Assembly: GCF_965216415.1 (NCBI RefSeq)
Contig: NZ_CBDCFU010000002.1
Length of the DNA stretch: 64,000 bases
Origin: Marivita sp003149565
Lineage (GTDB): Bacteria; Pseudomonadota; Alphaproteobacteria; Rhodobacterales; Rhodobacteraceae
Reading direction: 5' to 3' (one strand)
The position numbers and the translations under genes were made by a program. Every line of letters begins with the position of its first letter. The first letter of the stretch is position 1. Below the pieces are notes generated by a model. The model was not told where the DNA came from. It did no database searches and saw only the letters and a program-made list of their open reading frames with translations. This document shows, piece after piece, positions 34,743 through 44,242 of the stretch.

Positions 34743-37510
34743 TTGCCCAATCTGTCAAGAAGCGCAGGCACGTGAACCTGGTCGGATTTGTAGTTCCCGG
34801 TCAGCACGTGCATGACCAGGTTGACCCCGAAGCGGTAGGCGATTTCGCGCTGGCGTTCGCCGGAATAGCCGCGTCCGATCGGAAAGAGTGCATTGCCGCG
34901 TTCGTCCATCGCCCAGGCCGACGCCCAGTCGTTGCCGCCGATGATCACCGGGGTGACGTTGTCATTGAGGTTGCGGAAGGGCATGCCTTCGACCAGTTCG
35001 GCGTCGGGCGGGGCTGCTTCGACCCAGACGTCGCGGCTGTTGTGGCGGCCGGGGAAATCCTGGAGCAGATAGAAGGTGCGTGTGAGAACGTGGTCTTCCG
35101 GCACTGGTTCAAGCGGCGGGATGTCCAGCGGAGCGGCCAGTTGCTGCAGCTTGCGGCCATTCGGGCTTCCGGTGCCGAAACGGGCGATGTCGGCATCGCG
35201 GGTGTCGAACATGATCATCCCGCCGGACCGGAGATAGGTGTTCAGTTTGGCATAGGCTTCGGCCGAAGGGGTCGGCTGGTTGGGTGTGATCGGCCAGTAC
35301 AGGAACGGGAAGAACGCCAGTTCGTCGGTTTCAAGGTTTACGGCAACTGGATCTGCCGGTTCGACCGAGGTGCGGAAGAACAGCGTTTCCGAGAGCCCCC
35401 GCAGACCGGCCTGCGCCGTTCGGTCAAGCGTTTCGTCGCCGGTGATGACATGGGCGAAGGTGACTTCGGATGTGGCAGCGAGGGCGAACTGGTCGTCGGT
35501 CGATTGCGCCTGTACCGGGGTGATGGGCATCACGAGCAGGGCAAGAGCGATTCCGGCGGCAGTGGTCGCGCGGGGGCCGGAGAGGCGACCGGATAGAAAG
35601 AGCGAGGCGATGATATCGGCCAACAGCAGCGCGATGGCGAGGGCCAACAGCCAACCTGCGAGCGGTGTTTCCTCGGATTGGGTGAGGCCTTGCACCGTGA
35701 TATCCGACGGCCAGTTCGCAGGGGTCAGTGTTGCAGCCGGGGAAAGGACGTTGCGCGCCATTGTGCGGTCCTGACTTTGGTAGAGGCCGGGGCGCAGATC
35801 GGGGCCGAGCGCGGCTTCGATCATGTCTTCGCCCGGCACGCCGGGCAGGGTGCTTCCGTCGTTGAGCGATCCAAACGCGTCGAGAACCATGTTCGGCTGC
35901 CAGATGGTTCCGGCGAGATCTTCGGCGCTGGGCTGGCTTGCGCTGCCAGCCGCGATGGCGAGCCGTTCCAGCATCTGCACGAAAAGTCCCGAGAGCGGCA
36001 GAGAGGACCATTCGGCGTTGGCGGTGACGTGGAACAGGATGATCTGGCCCTGACCCACGGCCTTGCGTGTGACGAGAGGCGTGCCGTCGCTGAGTTGGGC
36101 GATCACGCGGTCGGCCAAGGCCGGGTCGGGTTGCGCCATGACTTGGGCGGTGACGGTCACGTCAGCGGGGATCGACAGGCCGAAAAAGGGACTCTCTTCG
36201 CCGAACTCGGCCAGGGATTTCGGTTCTCCCCAGCTCATCGCGCCACCGACGCTGCGGCCCCCGGCACGCAGGCGCACGGGCATCAATGGGTCTTCGGTTT
36301 CCCGGCTCACATCGCTTGCGGCAAGACGTGGGCCTGCAAAGCGCAACAGGATGCCGCCGCCGTCGAGCCAGTCGAGAAGGGCTTCTTCCTCGGCTGCCCC
36401 CAGGGTGGCCACATCTGCAAGCGCGATCACGTCGGGGTTGGCGGGGATCATGTCCATCAGCGCGCCGCTGAGGAGGTCGGCGCTGGGTTCGAGCGCTTTT
36501 TCCAGATAGTGCAGGGGCGAGAGCAACTGCAGCCCTTCGCGGTCTTCGCGGCCCGCCATCAGCGCGACTTCGCGGCGGCGCAGGCTGTCGTCGGGCAGGG
36601 TGGTGGCTCCGGCGCTGCGGTTGCCTTCGATCTCGAAGCGGGTGATGCGGGCGCGCAGTTCCGAGGGCAGGGAGAGCTCGGTCTCTGCTGTCGTTGCGTC
36701 GGCCTCGAACGTTGCCGTGGCGCGGGCGAGGACAGCGGGGTTGCCAGCCGGGTCGCGGCCTTGGGCAAGGATCGTTACCTCGCGGTCGCTGCCCGATTGG
36801 GCGCGCAGGGCGGTCAAAACGATGTTGCCATCTTCGAACCGGGCGGGGGCAAGTCCGAGGATTGTCTGGCCGGCCTGAAATACGGTGACGGTGCCGCGAT
36901 CTTCGAGTGTGTCCAGAAGGGTCGCGCGGGTGTCGCGGTCCAGCCCGTCGGACATCCAGTAGGTGTCGAAATTGCCTTCGGGCAAGAGGTCGAGCGCACG
37001 GGTGATTTGCGCCTCACCGGGCGCCCACGGTTCCGGGATGAGGCCCACAAGACGTGCGCGCAGATCGTCGGCGGTTTGAAAGTTGGTGGGTTCCGGGGCG
37101 CTGAGTTTGAGCAAGGCAACGCGGCGGTCGTCGCGGGCGGCCTGCGCCAAAAGCCCGTCGAGTGCCTGTTTGCGGGCGCGCCAGCTTGCAGCACTTGCCC
37201 ACGAGCCATCCATCACGACGAGCAGCGGGCCATCATTGGCCGCGATATCGTCGGTTTGCGGGTTCAGGATCGGACCGGCCAGCCCGATGATGAGCGCGGC
37301 CACCGCCAGCATGCGGAGCAGTAAAAGCCACCACGGGGTGCGGTCGCTGACCTGATCATCGTCCTTGAGGCCGAGCAGCAGGACAACGCCAGGAAACATG
37401 CGGCGGATCGGGGCAGGCGGCACGGCGCGCAGGATCAGCCACAGGATCGGCAGCGCCAGAAGCGTCAGCAGCAGCCAGGGGGTTGCAAAGCCTATTCCGA
37501 AGATTGTCAT
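34739..37510 (-). CDS. BatA-N/DUF4159 domain membrane protein
   Basis: 923 residues. The N-terminus is the BatA-type double-membrane-segment domain (FGIGFATPWLLLTLLALPILWLILR, then LLLLRMLAVAALIIGLAGP); a VWA-like region follows (PLLVVMDGSWASAASW); two further hydrophobic segments lie near 660 and 690; and the C-terminal 210 residues form DUF4159 (VTFAHVITGDE, LRSGGMIMFDTRDAD, NDWASAWAMDE, YRFGVNLVMHVLTGNYKSDQVH). Start at 37510 is inside the DUF58 gene's stop. Conserved in alphaproteobacteria; function unknown. Confidence 0.85.
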   Translation of the reverse strand: MTIFGIGFATPWLLLTLLALPILWLILRAVPPAPIRRMFPGVVLLLGLKDDDQVSDRTPWWLLLLRMLAVAALIIGLAGPILNPQTDDIAANDGPLLVVMDGSWASAASWRARKQALDGLLAQAARDDRRVALLKLSAPEPTNFQTADDLRARLVGLIPEPWAPGEAQITRALDLLPEGNFDTYWMSDGLDRDTRATLLDTLEDRGTVTVFQAGQTILGLAPARFEDGNIVLTALRAQSGSDREVTILAQGRDPAGNPAVLARATATFEADATTAETELSLPSELRARITRFEIEGNRSAGATTLPDDSLRRREVALMAGREDREGLQLLSPLHYLEKALEPSADLLSGALMDMIPANPDVIALADVATLGAAEEEALLDWLDGGGILLRFAGPRLAASDVSRETEDPLMPVRLRAGGRSVGGAMSWGEPKSLAEFGEESPFFGLSIPADVTVTAQVMAQPDPALADRVIAQLSDGTPLVTRKAVGQGQIILFHVTANAEWSSLPLSGLFVQMLERLAIAAGSASQPSAEDLAGTIWQPNMVLDAFGSLNDGSTLPGVPGEDMIEAALGPDLRPGLYQSQDRTMARNVLSPAATLTPANWPSDITVQGLTQSEETPLAGWLLALAIALLLADIIASLFLSGRLSGPRATTAAGIALALLVMPITPVQAQSTDDQFALAATSEVTFAHVITGDETLDRTAQAGLRGLSETLFFRTSVEPADPVAVNLETDELAFFPFLYWPITPNQPTPSAEAYAKLNTYLRSGGMIMFDTRDADIARFGTGSPNGRKLQQLAAPLDIPPLEPVPEDHVLTRTFYLLQDFPGRHNSRDVWVEAAPPDAELVEGMPFRNLNDNVTPVIIGGNDWASAWAMDERGNALFPIGRGYSGERQREIAYRFGVNLVMHVLTGNYKSDQVHVPALLDRLGN

Positions 37511-38382
37511 GCGTGCGCCCCATCCATTGCCCTGTAGATCCACAGAAGCGCAGACTGCGCGCTGTCACTCGTATGATGACACAGATATTGCCAGCCGGTC
37601 AGCCGCGACAACTGCTCCAGCCTGTCTTTGCGTTCGGCCAGACGGTCAAGGTAGCGGGCTCTGAGGTCCCCTGCCTTGAGTGTCTCATGCACGATACCGC
37701 CGCCGATGCTCTGGAAAATGGTGCGACCGTCAAAAGGGAAGTGTTCTTCGCTTGGATCGAGGATTTGCACCAAAGCACCGCGTACACCGCGATCCGCGGC
37801 TTTGGTCAGGGCAGCTTCAACGGGTGCTGGGTCGCCGAGAAAATCGGAAAAGAAGATCGCGCGCGATTGTGGGATCATGCCGCGGGCCTCTGGTTCGGCG
37901 TAATCGTCGCCCTGATCCACTGAGAGCATCTCGGCCAAACGGGATATCTGTGCTTGTCCGCGACTGGGTGGCAGGTCGAAACCGGTCAGCCCCACGCGTT
38001 CGCCGCCCCTGATCAGCAGGATCGCACTTGCCAGCGCAAGCGTTCGGGCGCGATCCGCTTTGGTGGTCAGATTGCTGTCGGAGGCAAAGCGCATCGACGC
38101 GGCCTGATCGACCCAGAGAATGATGCTTTGCGCGATCTGCCATTCGCGTTCACGCACGAATTGCGTATCGCTGCGGGCCGAGCGTCGCCAATCTATATCG
38201 CGCAGGGCATCGCCCTGCTGCATCGGTCGGTATTGCCAGAAATCGTCCCCAAGCCCCGAACGCCGCCGCCCATGTTCGCCCAAGAGAACCGTGCCGGCCA
38301 AATGCTCGGCCCGGGCCAAGAGCGCCGGGAGTTTGGCGGCTTCCTCTTCGGAGCGTTGACGGAGGGCAGTGATTGTTGTCAC
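37507..38382 (-). CDS. DUF58 domain protein
   Basis: 291 residues with the DUF58 core (GEHGRRRSGLGDDFWQYRPMQQGDALRDIDWRRSARSD in pieces around 38-75) and a VWA-like fold after it (IILWVDQAASMRF). DUF58 proteins work with MoxR ATPases. The GTG at 38382 overlaps the moxR stop (GTGA), which fits the tight packing of this operon; the longer upstream frame is not conserved. Confidence 0.88.
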   Translation of the reverse strand: MTTITALRQRSEEEAAKLPALLARAEHLAGTVLLGEHGRRRSGLGDDFWQYRPMQQGDALRDIDWRRSARSDTQFVREREWQIAQSIILWVDQAASMRFASDSNLTTKADRARTLALASAILLIRGGERVGLTGFDLPPSRGQAQISRLAEMLSVDQGDDYAEPEARGMIPQSRAIFFSDFLGDPAPVEAALTKAADRGVRGALVQILDPSEEHFPFDGRTIFQSIGGGIVHETLKAGDLRARYLDRLAERKDRLEQLSRLTGWQYLCHHTSDSAQSALLWIYRAMDGAHA

Positions 38383-39386
38383 GCAGCGGCCTCGGTCGCC
38401 ACCATCCGGTGGGCCACTTCGTCGATCAGGCTTCCAAGGTCTTCGCCGCGGGCGCGCGCCGAGAAGGTGAGCGCCATGCGGTGCGTCAGGACGGGACGGG
38501 CCATGTTGATGACGTCTTCGGGGGCCGGAGCAAGACGGCCTTCGAGAAGCGCCCGTGCGCGGACCGTCAGCATCAACGCCTGTGCCGCACGCGGGCCCGG
38601 GCCCCATGCGACTGTGTCCTTGACACGGTCATTGGCAAGCGGATCGTGCGGGCGGAAGGCGCGGACCAGGTCGAGGATCATCTCAACCACGGCATCGCCA
38701 ACGGGCATGCGCCGCAGCAGTTTCTGCGCGGCGATCAGGTCTGCCGGCGCAAAGACTTCGTAAGCTTCGGCTTCCTCGGCGCCCGTGGTGGAAAGCAGGA
38801 TTTCCTTTTCGGTCTTCCGGTCCGGGTACTGGACGTCGATCTGAACGAGGAAACGGTCAAGCTGCGCTTCGGGAAGCGGGTAGGTGCCTTCCTGTTCGAT
38901 GGGGTTCTGCGTGGCGAGCACATGGAATGGCGCGTCAAGCTGTCGGGTTTCGCCTGCGACCGTGACCACCTTTTCCTGCATCGCCTGCAAAAGTGCGGAC
39001 TGCGTGCGCGGGCTGGCACGGTTGATCTCGTCAGCCATCAGGAGCTGGCAAAAGATCGGCCCCGGTATGAATTTGAAGGCTCGGCTGCCGTCCGCACCGG
39101 TTTCCAGAACTTCGGATCCAAGGATGTCAGCGGGCATCAGGTCGGGGGTAAACTGAACCCGGCTGCCATTGAGGCCCATCACTGTTGACACGGTTTCGAC
39201 AAGGCGGGTCTTGCCGAGGCCTGGCAAACCGATCAGCAGGCCGTGTCCGCCGCAGAGAAGCGAGGTAAGGGTCAGCTCGACCACACGTTCCTGACCGATG
39301 AAGCGGCGGGTGATCGCCGTCCTGGCCTGCGCCAGCTTGTCTTCCAGCGCTTCGATCTCTGCGACCAAATCTTCGCCTGAGGCCAT
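38379..39386 (-). CDS. MoxR-family AAA+ ATPase
   Basis: 335 residues. Walker A GLPGLGKTRLVE, Walker B LLMADEINRASPRTQSALLQAMQE, and the MoxR-typical TQNPIEQEGTYPLPEAQLDRF and VLTHRMALTF. MoxR ATPases act as chaperones that activate or assemble partner proteins, often VWA-domain ones; DUF58 and two VWA-like membrane proteins are next in the operon. Start at 39386 follows GGGAG. First gene of the operon, divergent from the DUF1285 gene. Confidence 0.94.
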   Translation of the reverse strand: MASGEDLVAEIEALEDKLAQARTAITRRFIGQERVVELTLTSLLCGGHGLLIGLPGLGKTRLVETVSTVMGLNGSRVQFTPDLMPADILGSEVLETGADGSRAFKFIPGPIFCQLLMADEINRASPRTQSALLQAMQEKVVTVAGETRQLDAPFHVLATQNPIEQEGTYPLPEAQLDRFLVQIDVQYPDRKTEKEILLSTTGAEEAEAYEVFAPADLIAAQKLLRRMPVGDAVVEMILDLVRAFRPHDPLANDRVKDTVAWGPGPRAAQALMLTVRARALLEGRLAPAPEDVINMARPVLTHRMALTFSARARGEDLGSLIDEVAHRMVATEAAA

Positions 39387-39444
39387 GACGTGTCTCCCTT
39401 GCGCATTACGTCTGTTTGGAGAAAGTGTAACGCGCAAAGGGAAA

Positions 39445-40047
39445 ATGGCAAAAGCAATGAGCGCACAAGATCGTGTAATTCCGTCCGCCGAAGGCATCGC
39501 TGCCTCTGTTCGCGCCGCCAAGACCAAGGGACTGCCGCCCGTGCATCTTTGGAACCCGCCGTTTTGCGGCGATCTGGACATGCGCATCGCGCGTGACGGA
39601 ACATGGTTCTATCTTGGCACCCCGATTGGGCGGGCCCCGCTGGTCAAACTTTTTTCGTCGATCCTGCGCAAGGATGGGGACAAGTATTTTCTGGTGACGC
39701 CGGTTGAGAAGGTCGGGATCACCGTGGATGATGCGCCGTTCGTTGCGACCGATTTCGAGGCTGTGGGTGACGGTGAGGCGCAGGCGCTGACCTTTACCAC
39801 TCATGTCGGGGACATTGTGACCGCCGGACCTGAGCATCCGATCCGGGTGGAACGGGATGCGGAGAGCGGGGAGCCGTCGCCCTATGTGTTGGTGCGGGCA
39901 AATCTTGAGGCCTTGATCGACCGCAAAAGTTTTTACCGGCTGGTTGATCTTGGCGCGCATCACGATGTCGACGGGACACGCTGGTTCGGCGTCTGGTCTG
40001 ACGGTGCGTTTTTTCCGATCATTCCGTCAGAAGAATTGCCGGAGTGA
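39445..40047 (+). CDS. DUF1285 domain protein
   Basis: 200 residues. Features of DUF1285: PPVHLWNPPFCGDLDMRIARDGTWFYLGTPIGRAPLVKLFSSILRKDGD (in pieces, about 32-80), YFLVTPVEKVGI, and VRANLEALIDRKSFYRLVDLG. No membrane segment. Role unknown. It is divergent from moxR with a 58-base gap; in related genomes the pair is, as I remember it, often kept together. Confidence 0.88.
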   Translation: MAKAMSAQDRVIPSAEGIAASVRAAKTKGLPPVHLWNPPFCGDLDMRIARDGTWFYLGTPIGRAPLVKLFSSILRKDGDKYFLVTPVEKVGITVDDAPFVATDFEAVGDGEAQALTFTTHVGDIVTAGPEHPIRVERDAESGEPSPYVLVRANLEALIDRKSFYRLVDLGAHHDVDGTRWFGVWSDGAFFPIIPSEELPE

Positions 40048-40068
40048 TCCGGACCTGAAGAGACCTGA

Positions 40069-40887
40069 TCAATCGCCCAGCTTGGCGTGCACTTCGTCGA
40101 GGTCGATCTCTCCGATCGGCATCTTGTTGGCCGGATTTTCGAAATCGTATTTGAACAGGTCGAAATCCCGTTTGTAGATCTCGTAGACGAGATGCATCGA
40201 CAGGTCGTCGAAATAGTCTTCGACCGGGTGCGCCCGCTTTGGCCCGTGTCCTTCGCTTTCGTTGAAGCGCGGGATTTTCTTGAGGTCGACCTTCTTTTGG
40301 GTTTCGGCGTGTTTCAGCACGTCGGCCATGCCGTCGTTGAAGCTTTCGGTCCAAAAAATCTTGTCGTAGCGGCCGCCGTTTACGATGAAGGTGCTGATAT
40401 GGCCGGACATCGCGGACCAGTGAATGTCGGGATCCATTGGCCGGCGCCACCGGATCGTGTCGCGCGCGAAAAGCAGGAAGCGGCGGAAGCTTTTGATCTG
40501 GTCGAACTCCTGCTTGCCATCATCGCCGCCCACCTCGATCCCGTATTTCTGGATGAGCAGGGGGACGAGGTTACCTCGGTAGCGTTTGCCGTTGCGCTGG
40601 ATGCCGCAGATCTTGTCGAAAAATGAACTCAGGATTCGTGTATACGGGTTGCGCACGCAGGTAAATGCGTATGTGTCATGCGCCTGAATTCGTTTGGTGA
40701 TCGGGTCTTTTGAGTGATCCAGCGCCCACTTGTGCAGCCCGGTTTGCGCATCGTGTATGTCGCCGTCGAAAAACGTGCCGTGATCGGAATAGAACATGAT
40801 CTGGCCAATCGTCGAGCACGCGCATTTCGGGACAACGCGATAGACCATGCTTTCGCTTTCGGTCATCCATGTGCCGGGGAAACCCAT
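40069..40887 (-). CDS. Sulfotransferase family 2 protein
   Basis: 272 residues. The 5'-phosphosulfate motif reads VPKCACSTIGQIM near the N-terminus and the 3'-phosphate motif reads CVRNPYTRILSSFFDKI, as in family 2 (carbohydrate) sulfotransferases that use PAPS. Start at 40887 follows GGAGG at nine bases. The acceptor is unknown; it faces the glycosyltransferase gene at 41030, so both may decorate a surface polysaccharide. Confidence 0.87.
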   Translation of the reverse strand: MGFPGTWMTESESMVYRVVPKCACSTIGQIMFYSDHGTFFDGDIHDAQTGLHKWALDHSKDPITKRIQAHDTYAFTCVRNPYTRILSSFFDKICGIQRNGKRYRGNLVPLLIQKYGIEVGGDDGKQEFDQIKSFRRFLLFARDTIRWRRPMDPDIHWSAMSGHISTFIVNGGRYDKIFWTESFNDGMADVLKHAETQKKVDLKKIPRFNESEGHGPKRAHPVEDYFDDLSMHLVYEIYKRDFDLFKYDFENPANKMPIGEIDLDEVHAKLGD

Positions 40888-41029
40888 GATCTGCCGCCTC
40901 CAGACTCGTTATTTGGGCTCTTTGCGTCCCCTAACGTAAACAAAAAAACAAAGAAAGTCGTTTTATTCAATGACTGAACCTGCTTATCACTACATGAAAG
41001 AGGCGAAAATTGGGCAGATGACGACCTGA

Positions 41030-42607
41030 ATGGCAAATATTGCGTTCATACTCCTGTGCCACAAAGACCCGGACGCTATCATTCGGCAGGCGTTGAGTCT
41101 GACGGCCGTCGGAGATTACATCTCGATCCATTTCGATGCCCGCGCCGATGCGGCAGCCTTTGCCACGATTCAGAACGCGCTTTCCGACAATCCCAATGTC
41201 ACTTTTGCAAAAAAGCGGATCAAATGCGGTTGGGGCGAGTGGTCGCTTGTGCAGGCTACGCTTTATGCGGTTGAGGCTGCGGTGGATGCGTTTCCAAGAG
41301 CCACGCATTTCTACATGCTGTCAGGGGATTGTCAGGCCATCAAAACAGCCGAATACGCGCATGACTATCTTGACCGGATGGATGCGGATTTCATCGAGAG
41401 TTTTGATTTCTTCGCATCCGACTGGATCAAGACGGGCATGAAGGAAGAGCGGCTGATTTACCGCCACTACTTCAACGAACGCACCCAAAAGACCCTGTTC
41501 TACCAAAGCTTCAATCTCCAGAAAAGGCTGGGTCTGACCCGCAAGATCCCCGACGACCTCGAAATTCAGATCGGTAGTCAGTGGTGGTGCCTGCGACGTC
41601 GGACGATTGAAGCGATCCTTGATTTTGTCCGGCAACGTCGGGACGTCATGCGGTTTTTCAGCACCACATGGATTCCCGATGAGACGTTCTTTCAGACTCT
41701 GGTGCGGCATCTGGTTCCGGAAAATGAAATCGAGTGCCGCACGCTGACCTTTCTGATGTTCTCGGATTACGGCATGCCGGTCACCTTCTATAATGACCAT
41801 TTCGATTTGCTGCTGAGCCAGGACTTTCTGTTCGCCCGCAAGATCAGCCCGGAAGCGCTGCAATTGAAGGAACGGCTGGGGTCACTCTATTCGGCCAAGG
41901 GCGTGAAGTTTGAGATCTCGAACGAAGGACGCTCTCTCTATAAGTTTCTGACGGGCAAAGGCCGGATCGGTCGTCGCTTTGCGCCGCGGTTCTGGGAAAC
42001 CGAGAGCACGCTGGGCCGTGAGCGCGAATTGCTGATTGTTGTCTGCAAGAAGTGGCACGTGGCCAAACGACTTGTGGCACGCATCCGACAGCTGACCAAC
42101 GTGCCCTGCATCGAATACCTGTTCAATGAAGAACACACGGACTTGCCCGATATGGGGGGCATTCAATCCACGCTTGGAAAACGCCACCGCCATCGCCGGT
42201 CGCTGATGCGGATGCTGTTCGATTACTACGACTCGGATCGCATGGTTGTGTGCATGGATCCGGGCAACCTCGATCTGCTTGAGGATTTTTGCCGCGACCG
42301 TGCGACCACCCGGTTGCTCGAAATCACCTGTAACTTCAGTGACGAGTACCTGATCGGCCACGCCATGCGCGTTGGCCTCGCCGGAGAGCGGACCCCTCAG
42401 GAGACGCTGGAGCGACTTTTGCCCACAATCCGTAACGACATTGTGCATGAAAGCGACCGTATCCGGGATGCGGAGTTTGAAAATCACCTGCGCATCCGCG
42501 AAGAAGACAGTATCGAGGTCAATGCTGAAGCCTTGGCGCAGTTTTTGTCGATTGCGCCAGAGCAAGCGCTCGATATTGCGCGCACTGACCACCTATTTGC
42601 AGATTAA
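41030..42607 (+). CDS. Core-2/I-branching-type glycosyltransferase with C-terminal DUF5928-like domain
   Basis: 525 residues. The N-terminal 290 residues match beta-1,6-N-acetylglucosaminyltransferase family proteins (IAFILLCHKDP, YISIHFDARAD, FYMLSGDCQAIK, SQWWCLRRRTIEAIL, TWIPDETFFQTLV). The C-terminal 230 residues are a second, P-loop-lacking domain typical of rhodobacterial members, which I recall as DUF5928. No signal or membrane segment. Acts probably on a surface glycan. Its neighbours are a sulfotransferase and hinT. Confidence 0.83.
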   Translation: MANIAFILLCHKDPDAIIRQALSLTAVGDYISIHFDARADAAAFATIQNALSDNPNVTFAKKRIKCGWGEWSLVQATLYAVEAAVDAFPRATHFYMLSGDCQAIKTAEYAHDYLDRMDADFIESFDFFASDWIKTGMKEERLIYRHYFNERTQKTLFYQSFNLQKRLGLTRKIPDDLEIQIGSQWWCLRRRTIEAILDFVRQRRDVMRFFSTTWIPDETFFQTLVRHLVPENEIECRTLTFLMFSDYGMPVTFYNDHFDLLLSQDFLFARKISPEALQLKERLGSLYSAKGVKFEISNEGRSLYKFLTGKGRIGRRFAPRFWETESTLGRERELLIVVCKKWHVAKRLVARIRQLTNVPCIEYLFNEEHTDLPDMGGIQSTLGKRHRHRRSLMRMLFDYYDSDRMVVCMDPGNLDLLEDFCRDRATTRLLEITCNFSDEYLIGHAMRVGLAGERTPQETLERLLPTIRNDIVHESDRIRDAEFENHLRIREEDSIEVNAEALAQFLSIAPEQALDIARTDHLFAD

Positions 42608-42618
42608 GGACATGTCCG

Positions 42619-42990
42619 ATGCCCTATACCTATGACGACCAGAACATCTTTGCCAAAATTCTGCGCGGAGAAATTCCGAACGCAACTGTGCTTGAGACAG
42701 AGCACAGTCTGGCGTTCCGGGATATTCAGCCGCAAGCGCCGGTGCATGTGTTGGTGATCCCGAAAGGGCCGTATGTGTGCTATGACCACTTTGCCAGTGA
42801 GGCGAGCGATGCCGAGATCGTAGACTTTAACCGCACGATTTCAGAGGTCGTGAAATCGGAAGGCCTGCAAGAGGGCGGATACCGGATTATCTCGAACGCC
42901 GGTGAAGCCGGTGTGCAGGAGGTGCCACATCTGCATATCCACGTGCTGGGCGGCCGGGTTCTGGGACGGATGCTGCAACGGGCGGGGTAA
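42619..42990 (+). CDS. hinT: Histidine triad nucleotide-binding protein (HinT)
   Basis: 123-residue HIT protein that hydrolyses nucleoside phosphoramidates such as AMP-lysine. N-terminal NIFAKILRGEIPN and the triad HLHIHVLGGR (with GVQEVPHLHIH) are both present. It starts 11 bases after the glycosyltransferase gene. Paired palindromes follow. Confidence 0.95.
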   Translation: MPYTYDDQNIFAKILRGEIPNATVLETEHSLAFRDIQPQAPVHVLVIPKGPYVCYDHFASEASDAEIVDFNRTISEVVKSEGLQEGGYRIISNAGEAGVQEVPHLHIHVLGGRVLGRMLQRAG

Positions 42991-43054
42991 GGCTTTTCGA
43001 AAAGCCTTGTACCCCACGTGGGAACGTTGGGATGCGTTTTCGAAAACGCATCCC
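42989..43054. repeat. Tandem perfect palindromes (pair 2)
   Basis: AAGGCTTTTCGAAAAGCCTT (42989-43008) and a 26-bp perfect palindrome (43029-43054; GGGATGCGTTTTC and its mirror), with a smaller CCCACGTGGG (43013-43022) between. Centres are TTCGAA. They lie between the convergent hinT and ABC ATPase genes. Compare pair 1 at 27413-27456. Confidence 0.7.
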
Positions 43055-43062
43055 GCGCAGGC

Positions 43063-43980
43063 TCAGGCGGAGCGAGTCAGAGACAGGAACACATCTTCCA
43101 GATCGGCCTGTTCGGTGCGCACATCGCGGATGCGTACGCCATTGTCGCGCAGCATTGACAGCACATCTTCTGCGGATGTCTGGCGTGCCCGATAGCTCAC
43201 GGCCAATGTGCCGTCCTCGCGGGTGCTGACTGAAATCCCCGCAACGTCAGGTAAAGCGCTGACCGTGCTGTCCGGCTGGATCACCATCGTCTTTGCATCC
43301 AACTGACCCAGAAGGCTCTTCGTGCTGTCGCGGGCCACAACCTCGCCGTGATTGATGATCGCGATCTCGTCACACATTTCCTCGGCTTCTTCGAGGTAAT
43401 GTGTGGTCAGGATGATCGTCATGTCCGAGTCGCGGTTCAGCTTGCGCACATTGTTCCAGAGCATTTGGCGCAGTTCGATATCCACACCGGCCGTTGGTTC
43501 ATCAAGAACGAGGACATTCGGGTGATGTACCAATGCCTTTCCCAAGAGTAACCTGCGCCGCATACCGCCTGAAAGGGTGCGGGCATAGGCCTCGGCTTTG
43601 TCGCTGAGGCCGATCATGTCGAGAATCTCGTCAGACCGGCGCTGCGACTTTGGCACGCCATAAAGCCCCGCCTGCACTTCCAGGGCTCCGCGCGGGGTAA
43701 AAAACGGATCGAGGTTCAATTCCTGCGGCATGACTCCGATGGAGGCGCGCGACTGACGCGGGTTCACATCCTGATCCCACCCCCAGATCATCACTTTGCC
43801 TGCCGTTTTCGTCACCAAACCGGCCAGAATATTGATCAGCGTCGATTTCCCGGCCCCATTGGGCCCGAGCAGACCAAAGACCGAGCCGCGCGGTACGGTC
43901 AGGTCGATGCCTTTCAGGGCTTCTTTGCCTCCGGAATAGGTCTTTTTGAGGCCTTCGATCTCAATGGCATGCTGTGTCAC
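43063..43980 (-). CDS. ABC transporter ATP-binding protein (YadG-like)
   Basis: 305 residues. Walker A GLLGPNGAGKSTLINI, signature LSGGMRRRLLLGKALVHHPNVLVLDEPTAGVDIELR (in pieces), and HYLEEAEEMCDEIAIINHGE. Order and wording resemble E. coli YadG, which works with an ABC-2 permease (YadH); no permease is adjacent here. The GTG at 43980 (VTQHAIEIEGL) is chosen; an in-frame ATG at 44022 would add 14 residues. Confidence 0.88.
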   Translation of the reverse strand: MTQHAIEIEGLKKTYSGGKEALKGIDLTVPRGSVFGLLGPNGAGKSTLINILAGLVTKTAGKVMIWGWDQDVNPRQSRASIGVMPQELNLDPFFTPRGALEVQAGLYGVPKSQRRSDEILDMIGLSDKAEAYARTLSGGMRRRLLLGKALVHHPNVLVLDEPTAGVDIELRQMLWNNVRKLNRDSDMTIILTTHYLEEAEEMCDEIAIINHGEVVARDSTKSLLGQLDAKTMVIQPDSTVSALPDVAGISVSTREDGTLAVSYRARQTSAEDVLSMLRDNGVRIRDVRTEQADLEDVFLSLTRSA

Positions 43981-44056
43981 TGCTGTCTCTTGCTCCCTTG
44001 GCCGTGTCGCCTTAAACCGCACCTAGTGGAAATTCCGGACGAAGGAAACGCAGCAG

Positions 44057-44242
44057 ATGGCAACGCAAGCGCCCGAAACCAAGATCGTGGATAGCTACCG
44101 CATCGCTTGTGATGGCGGCGAGGGGGCATTGGGCCACCCGCGCGTCTGGTTGCAGATCCCGCATGACACGGGTTGGGTCGAGTGCGGTTATTGCGACGCC
44201 AAGTACATCCACAAGGACTTCGCGGACCTGCAAGGCGCGTGA
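44057..44242 (+). CDS. Small CHCC zinc-finger protein
   Basis: 61 residues. Carries a zf-CHCC motif like the C-terminus of mitochondrial complex I subunit NDUFS6: RIACDGG, LGHPRVWLQI, then WVECGYCDAKYI. It binds zinc in the family and is common in alphaproteobacteria. Its stop overlaps the GTG start of the next gene. Confidence 0.9.
   Translation: MATQAPETKIVDSYRIACDGGEGALGHPRVWLQIPHDTGWVECGYCDAKYIHKDFADLQGA

Noticed and set aside
35678..37324. Long plus-strand frame of 548 codons opposite the DUF4159 gene
   Set aside because: GC-rich antisense frame. The minus-strand reading has clear membrane segments and DUF4159, and operon overlaps support it.
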